The translations under genes were made by a program, and so were the position numbers. Positions 53,003 to 64,000 of a stretch of 64,000 bases of DNA are shown here, piece after piece (positions within the stretch are counted from its first letter, which is position 1; every line of letters begins with the position of its first letter). The stretch lies in the NCBI GenBank assembly GCA_023667185.1, contig JAMPAP010000002.1:1-64000 (forward strand), written 5' to 3'. The notes beneath the pieces are model-generated. The model saw nothing but the letters and a program-made list of their open reading frames with translations, ran no database searches and was not told where the DNA came from. Source of the stretch: Lachnoclostridium sp. (GTDB lineage: Bacteria > Bacteroidota > Bacteroidia > Bacteroidales > Muribaculaceae).

Positions 53003-53965
53003 GTGAAAGCGCTACTGATCATAAACCCTATTTCCGGAACAGCCAACAAGGATGGCCTTGACGAATATGTCAAAAGCAGACTTGAATCATCTTGCTGGAA
53101 TATTACTGTAAAATATACTAAGAAACATGGCGATGCCACCCTCTTTGCGCGTCAAGCCGTAAAGGAAGGCTTTGATGCTGTGTTCTCGGCAGGTGGAGAT
53201 GGCACTGTCAACGAGACTGCGGCCGCTCTCTGTAATAGCAACACGATACTTGGCATAATCCCTTGTGGATCAGGCAATGGCCTTGCTCGCCATACGGGTA
53301 TCCCTGTAGGTATCCGTGAAGGTGTAGATGTAATTCTTGATAATAATTGTGTAGCTGCCGATTACATGACGGTGAATGACTATCCATGTTTCTGCACTTT
53401 CGGTGTAGGGTTTGATGCAGCTGTAAGTGAGGCTTTTGCACGAAAAAAAGCACGCGGTAAATTGTCATATATCCAGAGCACGTTTGAGACTTATCAGCAT
53501 TTCAAGCCGGAAAATTACACTATCGAGATTAATGATGAAGTGCTTGAAAAACGTGCATTTCTGATTGCCGTGTGCAATGCTTCGCAATATGGAAATAACG
53601 CCTATATCGCGCCCCATGCGTCAATTACCGATGGTATGCTTGATGTTACTATCATCCATTCAGGCAATGCTTTAAGTACCGCTTTAGTGGGAATTGACCT
53701 TATGACCGGGTTTGTTGACAAGAATGCTCTTATAGATACGATTAGGACTTCTGAGCTGGTCATAACCCGCTCAGCTGCTGGACCTGCCCATATCGATGGC
53801 GAACCGGTAGATCTGCCTGAAAAGATACATATAAAGTGCCATCCGGGCAAATTGAAGATTTTCATGCCATCTAATCAGGCTGATTTCAAGCCTATACTGA
53901 CTCCGCTCTTGGCATTTCTGACTGATGTAAAAGTGGCTATCAATAATATTATTCACCCCATTTGA
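53003..53965 (+). CDS. Diacylglycerol/lipid kinase family protein (YegS/BmrU type)
   Basis: The 320-aa lipid kinase has the start LIINPISGTANKDGLDEYV and the nucleotide-binding motif SAGGDGTVNETAAAL near residue 75. PCGSGNGLARHTGIP is near 98, and a C-terminal domain includes HIDGEPVDLPEKIHIKC. It phosphorylates diacylglycerol or a related lipid; the exact substrate is open. The start codon is GTG at 53003. It converges on ogt with 13 bases of overlap. Confidence 0.93.
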   Translation: MKALLIINPISGTANKDGLDEYVKSRLESSCWNITVKYTKKHGDATLFARQAVKEGFDAVFSAGGDGTVNETAAALCNSNTILGIIPCGSGNGLARHTGIPVGIREGVDVILDNNCVAADYMTVNDYPCFCTFGVGFDAAVSEAFARKKARGKLSYIQSTFETYQHFKPENYTIEINDEVLEKRAFLIAVCNASQYGNNAYIAPHASITDGMLDVTIIHSGNALSTALVGIDLMTGFVDKNALIDTIRTSELVITRSAAGPAHIDGEPVDLPEKIHIKCHPGKLKIFMPSNQADFKPILTPLLAFLTDVKVAINNIIHPI

Positions 53966-54438
53966 GCCTCAAGTTCAAGCAGATACCTCTTAATTTTCAC
54001 CCCACCGGCGTAACCGCCTATGCTGTTGTCACTACATATCACCCGATGACAGGGTATCAGAATGGAAAGTGGGTTAGCTCCTATAGCATTCGCCACGGCT
54101 CTTACGCTTTTGGGTCGGCCAATTCTGTCGGCGATTTCCTGGTAAGAGCATTTGACACCATACGATATCTTGGTCAGTTCGGATAGCACTGATTTCTGAA
54201 ACTCAGTTCCGTTGTAACCGATTGGGAGATCGAAAGTGGTACGCTTCATGCCAAAATATTCATCAAGTTGCTTAATGGCTGTGTCAACAATCTTATTATC
54301 AGAAGGTAAAAGTGAAAGTTTACATTCGGCTTTTAATCTCTTATGACGCTGATTTACCATCCAGTCACATAAGACAATACGCCCTTTCTGACTTCCTATA
54401 ATCAGGGATCCACAGGGGGTGTTATATTCAGCTATCAT
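53953..54438 (-). CDS. ogt: Methylated-DNA-protein-cysteine methyltransferase
   Basis: The 161-aa suicide repair protein removes O6-alkyl groups from guanine. The acceptor site IPCHRVI is near residue 130. The helix-turn-helix SYQEIADRIGRPKSVRAVANAIGANP precedes it, and GGYAGGVKIKRYLLELE follows, all canonical for Ogt/MGMT. It is last in the leftward group and its ATG overlaps the recQ stop by four bases. Confidence 0.96.
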   Translation of the reverse strand: MIAEYNTPCGSLIIGSQKGRIVLCDWMVNQRHKRLKAECKLSLLPSDNKIVDTAIKQLDEYFGMKRTTFDLPIGYNGTEFQKSVLSELTKISYGVKCSYQEIADRIGRPKSVRAVANAIGANPLSILIPCHRVICSDNSIGGYAGGVKIKRYLLELEAQMG

Positions 54439-56579
54439 TGCTTGTGGCGCAGAAGATAATCTGATATTGACAGAATAACCCTTGCCAAACCTTGCGGTAA
54501 CTCCTTATCCATCACTTCATAATAATCATCAGGAGTGCGTGTCAACACATCCATAGCCCTGAGATATTGGCTGCGAGTGACTATTCTGCCGAAATCGGTA
54601 AATTGGTCATCATCAATTAGCTTGGCTATATGGCCGTAAACTGTGACGGGTTTGATATTTTTAACTTCGGCAATTTCAGCTGGTGAATATCCATGTCTCA
54701 GCAGCAAGGCTGTTTCGCGGACGCTCATGCCGGTAGAGCTTACAGTCTTGTTTCCTAAGAATTTATTTATAGCGCCAACGAATTTCTTCCAGTACCTGAC
54801 AGCGCGCCTCTCCCCTATTCCTTCTACCTCCGCAAAGGCTTCCATTGTGGTCGGTTTGATTTTCACAAGCTCGTCAAGCACCTTATCGTTAAGCACAAGG
54901 AAGGGTGCAATTCCCTCACTATCGGCGATACTGATTCGAAGCATACGGAGTGTCTCGAGCAGCTTCTCGTCAGAGGAGAATATACGTTGCTGTCGTGAAG
55001 CAGTTTTTTCTTTGGACCGTTTCTCCGCAAATGGAGCATATTTAGAGAGCTTTACATCCACCTCATTACGAAGCACCTGACGACCGTATTCGGTTATTTT
55101 CAGATGGTTATGCCGGTCGTATGCTATTTCGAGCATACCGAGCTGGATAATCTGCGATATATAATGGCTCCACTGCCCGAAACTCATTTCGCGCCCTACC
55201 CCGTAAGTTTTGATAGTATGGAAACCCTGACTAATCAGTTCGGCATTAGAACTACCGCGCAGGATATTTATCAGCATCGTTATACCCACTGATTCGCCGG
55301 TGCGTACGACGGCACTCAATGCCTTCTGAGCCACAATTTTACCATCAAATCTTTCGGGTGGATTCCTGCATATATCACAGTTACCGCAGTCGTGGTCAAG
55401 CACTTCATTGAAATAACTCAGGAGTACTCTTCTTCGGCATACTGACGACTCAGCATATTCCTTGATACGCTCAAGTTTTTCCTGATTGATGGCCACCTGT
55501 CCGCTGTCATCGACAAACGACTTTAACGTCATAATGTCAGAATAAGAGTAGAAAAGGATGGTTTCAGCTCTTGATCCATCGCGTCCGGCACGACCTATCT
55601 CCTGATAATAAGATTCGATATTCTTGGGCAGATTGTTATGCACCACCCAGCGAATATTACTCTTGTCAATTCCCATACCAAAAGCCACAGTGGCACACAC
55701 CACTTGCAGTTCTCCATTTATGAAGCGTTCCTGGGTGGAATTACGCTCATCAGCCGAGAGGCCTGCATGATAGACTGCCGATTTATAACCGCGGCTATTA
55801 AGCTCCGTGTTCATTGCATCGGCGCCCTTCTTGGTCATGCAGTAGATAATTCCCGAATCATGACGATATCGGTCAATCAGCGAGGATATTATGTTCATCT
55901 TTCCAGTCTTGCCGGGATTGATTATTACCCTTAACGACAAGTTGGGACGGTCAAATGATCCTACAAAGAGGAGCGGATCCTTGAGTTTAAGCTGCTGTGA
56001 GATATCTTCTCGTGTCAAGCGGTCGGCCGTAGCAGTCAATGCCACCACGGGTACGTCAGGAAATGTCTCTTTAATCTTCGACAACCGAGTATAATCGGGG
56101 CGAAAGTCATGCCCCCACTGAGAAATGCAATGTGCTTCGTCAATGGCAATCAGATCTATCGGAAGATCCTTTGACCATCTGTCAAGTTCGATCAATAGCC
56201 GCTCAGGAGATATATATACTATCTTTATCTTACCAGACATAAGGTTACGCATCACATCGGCATTAGTCTCCTCGCTTTGCATCGAATTAATTGAGGCGGC
56301 AGGTATACCGTTAGCCAATAAGGCCATCACCTGATCTTTCATCAGCGACAATAATGGCGAAACCACTATGGTAAATCCGCTTCCTATGAGTGCCGGTATC
56401 TGATAGCAGAGTGATTTTCCGCCTCCGGTAGGCATCAACACCGTAAGATCTCTACCTTTTACCAGCGAGGTGATCACATCCAGCTGGTGAGGGCGGAAGC
56501 TCGAATATCCGAAAAAGCGTCGCAAGAGCCCGAGCGCACGTTGCTGTATTTCTTCAGTGGTAAGATTTTTGTCAAACAT
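54435..56579 (-). CDS. recQ: ATP-dependent DNA helicase RecQ
   Basis: The 714-aa 3'-5' helicase is for recombination repair. The helicase core has LMPTGGGKSLCYQIPAL, DEAHCISQWGHDFRPDY, ALTATADRLTREDI and YQEIGRAGRDG. A zinc-binding region has CRRRVLLSYF and CGNCDICRNPP, an RQC winged helix follows, then an HRDC domain (about 530-600) and a C-terminal helix-turn-helix of the HTH_40 type. The ATG at 56579 just after the preceding stop is chosen over upstream alternatives at 56594 and 56615 that would overlap it. Confidence 0.94.
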   Translation of the reverse strand: MFDKNLTTEEIQQRALGLLRRFFGYSSFRPHQLDVITSLVKGRDLTVLMPTGGGKSLCYQIPALIGSGFTIVVSPLLSLMKDQVMALLANGIPAASINSMQSEETNADVMRNLMSGKIKIVYISPERLLIELDRWSKDLPIDLIAIDEAHCISQWGHDFRPDYTRLSKIKETFPDVPVVALTATADRLTREDISQQLKLKDPLLFVGSFDRPNLSLRVIINPGKTGKMNIISSLIDRYRHDSGIIYCMTKKGADAMNTELNSRGYKSAVYHAGLSADERNSTQERFINGELQVVCATVAFGMGIDKSNIRWVVHNNLPKNIESYYQEIGRAGRDGSRAETILFYSYSDIMTLKSFVDDSGQVAINQEKLERIKEYAESSVCRRRVLLSYFNEVLDHDCGNCDICRNPPERFDGKIVAQKALSAVVRTGESVGITMLINILRGSSNAELISQGFHTIKTYGVGREMSFGQWSHYISQIIQLGMLEIAYDRHNHLKITEYGRQVLRNEVDVKLSKYAPFAEKRSKEKTASRQQRIFSSDEKLLETLRMLRISIADSEGIAPFLVLNDKVLDELVKIKPTTMEAFAEVEGIGERRAVRYWKKFVGAINKFLGNKTVSSTGMSVRETALLLRHGYSPAEIAEVKNIKPVTVYGHIAKLIDDDQFTDFGRIVTRSQYLRAMDVLTRTPDDYYEVMDKELPQGLARVILSISDYLLRHKQ

Positions 56580-56583
56580 AGAT

Positions 56584-57978
56584 TTAGAAAGCATTTTCCT
56601 CGCCGGCAATAGCATTTATCACCGTGCGAATCATAATCTTGATATCGAGGAGCAATGACCAATGCTCTATATACCAGATGTCGTGCTCTACTCGACGCTC
56701 CATCTGCCATAGTTCTTCTGTAGGTCCGCGATAACCTCTTACCTGAGCCCAACCGGTTATGCCGGGCCTAACGATATGGCGCAGCATATATTTCTCGATA
56801 AGTCGGGAATAATCTTCAGTATGCTTGAGCATATGTGGACGCGGACCGACGACTGACATGTCACCTAAGAATACATTAATAAATTGAGGTAGCTCGTCAA
56901 TACTTGTTTTACGAAGAAAATCTCCCACTTTGGTTTTACGTGAGTCATTTTTGGTAGCCTGCACTGAGTCAGCGTTATCGTTAACCTTCATTGTGCGAAA
57001 CTTCCAGCAAAGGAATTCCTGTCCGCGGTAGCCTGTGCGTTTTTGCTTGAAAAATACCGGTCCAGGGGAGCTTAGCTTGATAGCGATGGCTACGGGGATA
57101 AATATCAGAGGAGAAAAGAGCAGGAATGTTCCTGATACAAGAAGGTCAAAAGCGCGCTTTAGCGTAGAGTTCACGTAGCTGCCAAGAGGATTGGTTCTCG
57201 TCACCATCACGGGTATCTGCCCCATGGGCTCGAGGTGGAACTGTCGGCTCAGATATCGGGAAATTTGCGGCACGTAACGGAAGTCGACAATATGACGGTC
57301 ACACATTGAGACGGTCTTTCTCACGTTATCCTCATTCTCACCGGTAAGTGTAAAATATAGTTCCTCAGTGGAATTATCGCGGATAAAGGCCTCCATTTCG
57401 TCAAGATTACCCTTGTAAAGGTGCTTGTAAGGGAATCCCGGCGGACAATACAAGTCAAAAAATCCTTGCACGTTATATCCAAACCCGGCATCGCTCTTCA
57501 TCTCTTCATATAGACGCAAAGCTGTAGGTCCACACCCTACAATGACTACGCGGCAGAAGTTACGGTCGCGGCGGCGAAGTTTCTTTATTATATAATGTGA
57601 GAAGGTCCACCATAAAACGAATATTGCCACCAGCATCGCGTAAAATTCAGCAAAGAGTTGCCATGCCAGGCTATCTATGCCCATGCAGTAAAGAAGCACT
57701 ATAAACAGTGCCGCATGGACACCAACAGCTTTCAATGAGCTGATGAGAACGCGGTCCATGTGCATAGCCCTCACCTTATGGATCATATTGATCCATCGGG
57801 CTGTAGGAATAAATGCGACATTGACAAATAGCCAGACGATACGGGAGTTCCATTCTGTCTGGTCAGGATTCATATAACACGTCAACAAGTAGACTCCGTT
57901 AAGAATCACGAAGTCTACAAGTGTCAGTATATAATTAAGGAATCTTCCGTACCTACCTTTCTTGTTAACAGATGTCAT
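56584..57978 (-). CDS. Undecaprenyl-phosphate sugar phosphotransferase (WcaJ-like)
   Basis: The 464-aa membrane enzyme has four N-terminal transmembrane helices (about 12-145), a CoA-binding-like domain and a fifth hydrophobic segment near 280. The C-terminal bacterial sugar transferase domain has KRAFDLLVSGTFLLFSPLIF, SPGPVFFKQKRTGYRG, CWKFRTMKVN, SIDELPQFINVFLGDMSVVG and RPGITGWAQVRGYRG. It would place the first sugar phosphate on undecaprenyl phosphate for the polysaccharide encoded near 32-41 kb. The sugar is not predictable from sequence. Confidence 0.93.
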   Translation of the reverse strand: MTSVNKKGRYGRFLNYILTLVDFVILNGVYLLTCYMNPDQTEWNSRIVWLFVNVAFIPTARWINMIHKVRAMHMDRVLISSLKAVGVHAALFIVLLYCMGIDSLAWQLFAEFYAMLVAIFVLWWTFSHYIIKKLRRRDRNFCRVVIVGCGPTALRLYEEMKSDAGFGYNVQGFFDLYCPPGFPYKHLYKGNLDEMEAFIRDNSTEELYFTLTGENEDNVRKTVSMCDRHIVDFRYVPQISRYLSRQFHLEPMGQIPVMVTRTNPLGSYVNSTLKRAFDLLVSGTFLLFSPLIFIPVAIAIKLSSPGPVFFKQKRTGYRGQEFLCWKFRTMKVNDNADSVQATKNDSRKTKVGDFLRKTSIDELPQFINVFLGDMSVVGPRPHMLKHTEDYSRLIEKYMLRHIVRPGITGWAQVRGYRGPTEELWQMERRVEHDIWYIEHWSLLLDIKIMIRTVINAIAGEENAF

Positions 57979-58004
57979 GTGAAAGTATATTGCGGAAAAT
58001 CATT

Positions 58005-59876
58005 TCAAAGTTTAGAATCAATAAGTTTGATTTTGTTCTCAAGATCCTCGATATCATCCTTGATACGCTGAATCTTACGATTAAGTTCGCGCAGCATTGA
58101 CTCGCCGGTCTTTGACTTGGTATTGAAGAATAGAAGATTATTCTCGTAAGTGGTGAGTTCTGACTTTTTCTGCTCGGCAATTCTTACGAGGCGGTCACGC
58201 TCGCGATACAACTTGTTTTCGTCGCTGCCGATGTTGGAAATCGTAGTTTCGAAAGACTCCATGCGCTTGCGAGTCTCACGGCTGCCGAGACTGTCATAAA
58301 GACGATCAGCCACCTCACGGTATTCTTTATAAATCTTGTCCTTCTCAGCGAAAGGCACATGCCCTATTTCCTGCCATTTGACCTGCTGCTCACGGATGGC
58401 TTTAAGCATTGCAGATCGGTCAAGCTGCTGAGATTCAAGCGCCTTCATGTCTTCAATCACCTGACGTTTCTTCTCAAGATTTTCATGTTCAAGCTTACGA
58501 GTGCCGTTGCCATTCTTTTTCTTCTGTTCGAAGAAATAGTCGCAGGCACTGAGGAAACGCTGCCAAACAACGTCACTTTGGCGCTTGGAAACAGCTCCGA
58601 TGGTGCGCCATTCCTGTTGCATCTTTATAAATTCGTCGGAAGCTTTGCGCCAGTCAGTGCTATCCTTCAGAGCTTCAGCTCGTTCGCAAAGCGCAATTTT
58701 CTTTTCAAGATTTGTTGCAAAGGTTTCCTTCATCTTCTTGAAGAAAGCTGCTTTGGCTTCAAAGAACTTGTCGCATGACTCACGGAAACGTGCAAAGAGA
58801 GCATTATTGTTTTTACGCGATGCAAATCCTATCTTCTTCCAGTCTTCCTGAGCCTGAAGGATCTGCTTCGTCATGGCATCCCACTCAGTGAACTTTGTAA
58901 GATTAGAATAGTCAAGAGCCTCAAGGCGCTCACATATCTCAGTTTTTGCAGCCTCGTTGGCTTGTTCACGTGCCTTGCGCTCCTCAAAATATGTTTGATA
59001 GGCTTTATTAATCTGAGCGGATATATCCTTAAATCGAGCCCAGATCTCCTCACGAAGTTCTTTCATCACGGGACCTATCTCGCGCCATTTTTCGTGGAGT
59101 GTCTGCAGACGACGGAATGCTGTGACTACATCCGGCTCACTAAGCAGCTTGGTGGCTTCCTCAATCAGAAGCTCCTTCTCACTGAGATTCTTCTTGAAAT
59201 CGTAATCGCGTAGCTCCTTGTTAATCTTGAGGTGGTCGTAAAATTTCTCACACGCATCCTGATATTTCTTCCAGAGCTCGCTTGATACTGCAGGGGGCAC
59301 CTCCCCTATCTCTTTAAACTTAGTCTGTATTTCACGAGCCTCTGCTACAGAGCGGTTTACATTATCAGTATCCTCGCTAAGAGCAGTCAGCTGAGCCACG
59401 AGATCAAGTTTCAACTCATAATTACGCTGTTGCTCTGCCTCGATTGAAGCGCGGAGCTGGGCTTTCTTCTCCTTTATGGTTTCAAGTGCGGCCTTCAGGC
59501 GATTATCATAAGTGGCATCCTCGCTTTCTATGTAAGCCGACTGTTCCTTTTCTGCATCTTCGTCTGCGTCAACCTGCTTGGTCGATGCTGATTTTAAAAG
59601 ATAGAAATGCTGTTTTAATCTTGAAACCTCATCGTTTGAAATTTCTGATGCATCCTTGGTAGCGAATGCCTCAATCTGCGCCAGCACGTTGGCACAAGTA
59701 TCCGCGTCAGAACTTTCAGGCACTGATGACTCAGCCTCAACGCTAACCACATCAGGCTCAGTTACAATTTCAGTTTCATTAGTTACATTTTTCAAGGTAT
59801 CGGCTTCGGCCGATTCATTAAGGGTTACATCCTGAAGGTTATTATCCTTCTCAAGGGACGAGTCACGCATTTCCAT
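58005..59876 (-). CDS. DUF349 domain repeat protein
   Basis: The 623-aa cytosolic, highly charged helical protein has several DUF349 repeats of about 70-75 residues between 145 and 550. Each repeat ends with a W..IG motif: KWREIGPVMKE, DWKKIGFASRK, EWRTIGAVSKR and KWQEIGHVPFAE. An acidic N-terminal region (1-90) and a C-terminal coiled coil follow. DUF349 proteins in this phylum have no settled function. It leads the group DUF349, wcaJ-like, recQ, ogt. Confidence 0.9.
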   Translation of the reverse strand: MEMRDSSLEKDNNLQDVTLNESAEADTLKNVTNETEIVTEPDVVSVEAESSVPESSDADTCANVLAQIEAFATKDASEISNDEVSRLKQHFYLLKSASTKQVDADEDAEKEQSAYIESEDATYDNRLKAALETIKEKKAQLRASIEAEQQRNYELKLDLVAQLTALSEDTDNVNRSVAEAREIQTKFKEIGEVPPAVSSELWKKYQDACEKFYDHLKINKELRDYDFKKNLSEKELLIEEATKLLSEPDVVTAFRRLQTLHEKWREIGPVMKELREEIWARFKDISAQINKAYQTYFEERKAREQANEAAKTEICERLEALDYSNLTKFTEWDAMTKQILQAQEDWKKIGFASRKNNNALFARFRESCDKFFEAKAAFFKKMKETFATNLEKKIALCERAEALKDSTDWRKASDEFIKMQQEWRTIGAVSKRQSDVVWQRFLSACDYFFEQKKKNGNGTRKLEHENLEKKRQVIEDMKALESQQLDRSAMLKAIREQQVKWQEIGHVPFAEKDKIYKEYREVADRLYDSLGSRETRKRMESFETTISNIGSDENKLYRERDRLVRIAEQKKSELTTYENNLLFFNTKSKTGESMLRELNRKIQRIKDDIEDLENKIKLIDSKL

Positions 59877-60253
59877 AGATTGTTATTACAAAATATTTTT
59901 CAAAACAGTTTGCTAATTTACACATTATTTTTATCTTTAACTAAATATTTAATCATTTTTACACCAAGTTTTAACATATTTAAACTATTTGACTACTATA
60001 TGCTAAATACATTTAACGTTGATTAAGCATTGATAGGCATTTCATATAAAAATAAGTATACTTAACAATTCACCGGTCGATTGCAAATTGTTACAAATCT
60101 AAGTAGCTTAAAGATTGAGAATTGCAAAATTTAAATAAAAAACTTACACCAATTCTTCCAAAATAAAATAAATAACGTTATCTTTGCAAAGCAAACCGAC
60201 CTTACATAGAAATAAATTTTATTAGTAACATTACATTTTTTAACAAATCATCA
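59877..60253. other. 377-base AT-rich divergent intergenic region
   Basis: No gene is seen. Most of it is AT-rich with ATTTAA-type words that match no known element. The ppdK promoter -7 box lies at 60179-60186. No riboswitch, terminator or repeat of note was found. Confidence 0.7.
60179..60186 (+). promoter_or_regulatory. -7 box of ppdK
   Basis: TATCTTTG is a full -7 match, 67 bases before the ATG. The -33 zone near 60155 reads CTTC rather than TTTG. Confidence 0.6.
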
Positions 60254-62968
<2,715 letters not shown>

Positions 62969-62993
62969 GCAGATAGTTCTAACACATAAAGCT

Positions 62994-63036
62994 CTTAGGC
63001 TGTAACACGCTAATAAAACGGCGGTTACAGCCTAAG
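62994..63036 (+). terminator. Rho-independent terminator after ppdK
   Basis: CTTAGGCTGTAAC (62994-63006) pairs perfectly with GTTACAGCCTAAG (63024-63036), and TTGTTCTT follows. A third CTTAGGC copy occurs at 63042-63048, so the site may have a second function (see findings). Confidence 0.9.
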
Positions 63037-63054
63037 TTGTTCTTAGGCGGTTCG

Positions 63055-63062
63055 TACATTTG
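63055..63062 (+). promoter_or_regulatory. -7 box upstream of the integrase
   Basis: TACATTTG is a full match to TAnnTTTG. No TTTG is found 19-21 bases upstream; TTG at 63037 is too close. Transcription would start near 63068, giving a leader of about 110 bases across the iterons. Confidence 0.55.
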
Positions 63063-63094
63063 GCCGCAGAATAAAAGCCAAATAAACGATATTC

Positions 63095-63159
63095 ACGGAC
63101 ACCTGGACGGACACTTCAAAAATAACAACGGACACCATCACGGACACCGAAACGGACAC
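63095..63159 (+). repeat. Five direct ACGGACAC iterons before the integrase
   Basis: Exact copies start at 63095, 63107, 63128, 63140 and 63152, with spacings of 12, 21, 12 and 12 bases. Several are extended by C or T and by a following TCAAAAA. They lie 18 bases before the integrase ATG. Regular spacing on one strand suggests protein-binding sites, most simply arm-type sites for the integrase or a regulator of its promoter. Confidence 0.9.
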
Positions 63160-63176
63160 CTCAAAAATTAACACAA

Positions 63177-64000
63177 ATGGCAACAGTTAAAGCAGTTGTA
63201 AGAAAGCAGAGAGCGGACGGGTACTACCCGGTCTACATCCGCATCGGACACCGCGCTCAGAAGGGCTACATCAAGACCGACAAAATCATCAGCCCAAAAC
63301 ACATCGCCCCCAACGGCGACTTCAAAGATGCGGTAGTAGTTGAGTATTGCTCAAATCTGATACTCAAATACACTGACATGCTCAACCGAAAGGATATATC
63401 ATCCCTTTCGATGGCTGAGGTTATTGAATACCTCACCCAAGACACCGGTGCAGAGAACTTCAGCGACTACGCAAGACTACACATTCGCAGAATGGAGCAA
63501 CTTGGTAAGATGCGCAACGCCAAGAACTACAAGTTGGCGGTGGCTCACCTCGAACGCTATCTCGGCACCAATCAGCTCATGTTCGGCCAACTCTCGTCCA
63601 CTGTCCTTAAGAAGTGGATTCAGAGCCTTGAGCACACCAATCGTGCCAAGGAGATGTACCCGGTATGCGTCCGTCAGATATTCAAGGCGGCACTCGTCGA
63701 GCTGAACGATGAAGAACGTGGGCTTATCCGCATCAAGTTCAACCCCTGGTTGAAGGTGCAGATACCCAAGTCGGATAAGGCAGAGCAACGCGCTATCAGT
63801 GCGGAGGCTTGCCGCGAGTTCTTCAATCGCCCACTCCCCCAAACGAAGATGCTGTCTTCGCTGCCGGAGTTAGGTCGCGATGTGGCAATGCTCGTGCTCT
63901 GTCTTGGCGGCATAAACACTGTTGACTTGTTCAATATGAAAAAGACCGACTATCGCAAAGGCGCGATTGGCTACAAGCGAGCCAAGACTCGCCATAGCAG
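63177..64000 (+). CDS. Bacteroides-type tyrosine site-specific integrase, cut at window edge
   Basis: The ATG at 63177 opens a frame that runs uninterrupted to the window end (274 codons seen, no stop). The N-terminal 70 residues fit an arm DNA-binding domain (VRKQRADGYYPVYIRIGHR). Residues about 95-195 fit a SAM-like core-binding domain with ARLHIRRMEQLGK and KNYKLAVAHLERYLG. The catalytic domain begins near 215. Its box I reads LCLGGINTVDLFNMKK, where related integrases usually have Arg in LRGM, so the first catalytic Arg appears replaced by Gly. The rest of the domain lies outside. Confidence 0.88.
   Translation, partial: MATVKAVVRKQRADGYYPVYIRIGHRAQKGYIKTDKIISPKHIAPNGDFKDAVVVEYCSNLILKYTDMLNRKDISSLSMAEVIEYLTQDTGAENFSDYARLHIRRMEQLGKMRNAKNYKLAVAHLERYLGTNQLMFGQLSSTVLKKWIQSLEHTNRAKEMYPVCVRQIFKAALVELNDEERGLIRIKFNPWLKVQIPKSDKAEQRAISAEACREFFNRPLPQTKMLSSLPELGRDVAMLVLCLGGINTVDLFNMKKTDYRKGAIGYKRAKTRHS

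Larger units (their letters stand above)
63037..64000. mobile_element. Probable left end of an integrated genetic element
   Basis: Downstream of ppdK the genome changes from core genes to a promoter, iterons and an integrase that heads away from ppdK. This is the usual edge layout of an integrative element or genomic island. A partial direct repeat CTTAGGC (62994-63000 and 63042-63048) is the only candidate attachment core seen. The other end lies outside, so this is inference. Confidence 0.45.

Noticed and set aside
63095-63159. CRISPR or small coding gene from the ACGGACAC repeats
   Set aside because: Repeats are only 8 bases with short irregular gaps, and the in-frame peptide readings have no start codon or ribosome-binding context.

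Overview
This window looks like a chromosomal segment of a gut-type Bacteroidales bacterium. A member of the Muribaculaceae is my best guess, but family level cannot be proven by eye. The evidence is recurring TTTG-N20-TAnnTTTG promoters, a lack of strong Shine-Dalgarno sites, Bacteroidetes-restricted families (DUF4301, a BtuG-type surface lipoprotein, Rho with a very long disordered insertion, a T9SS-like C-terminal domain) and a Bacteroides-type tyrosine integrase. I saw no rRNA, tRNA or CRISPR array.

Layout. 1-0.8 kb: a heptamer tandem repeat and an unknown 175-aa protein. 0.8-9.2 kb: a vitamin B12 island. A cobalamin riboswitch precedes outer-membrane receptor btuB, surface lipoprotein btuG, binding protein btuF and permease btuC on the + strand. 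The facing operon cobU-cobT-cobS-cobC salvages cobinamide and attaches the lower ligand. No BtuD ATPase is present. 9.3-18.7 kb: manA, a DUF2284 protein, a DUF4250 plus acidic small-protein pair leading into agmatine deiminase and N-carbamoylputrescine amidase (putrescine synthesis), a two-helix membrane protein, a SIMPL protein, flavodoxin, DUF4301, an acetyltransferase and EngB. 18.8-28.8 kb: a 48-aa gene, a long RelA/SpoT homologue with a degenerate hydrolase site, a lipoprotein, and leftward genes for a FolK-like protein, Tex, a membrane phosphoesterase, an acyltransferase, RluD and a PASTA protein.

28.8-32.2 kb: an ECF-type sigma factor, a four-helix membrane protein and a NatAB-like ABC exporter. 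32.3-41.1 kb: surface polysaccharide genes, with Wza-like lipoprotein, Wzc-like tyrosine kinase and a CapD/WbpM-type dehydratase facing the dTDP-rhamnose operon rfbACDB. 41.2-54 kb: housekeeping genes rho, nadC, lon, guaB, a double-parvulin isomerase, rpiB, DAHP synthase-chorismate mutase, a HAD phosphatase, a tiny secreted protein that is almost only a sorting-like domain, and a lipid kinase. 54-60 kb: leftward ogt, recQ, an initiating sugar-phosphate transferase and a DUF349 protein. 60.2-63 kb: pyruvate phosphate dikinase with strikingly C-ending codons. 63-64 kb: five ACGGACAC iterons and a tyrosine integrase cut by the window edge, probably the start of an integrated element.

The strongest leads are the iteron-integrase junction with an apparently missing catalytic arginine, the B12 island with one riboswitch and no ATPase, the RSH enzyme with a broken hydrolase motif but an RXKD synthetase motif, the FolK-like protein lacking the arginine of its signature, and the disordered Rho insertion with AT-hook-like motifs. 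I did not find a clearly new defence or biosynthetic system.
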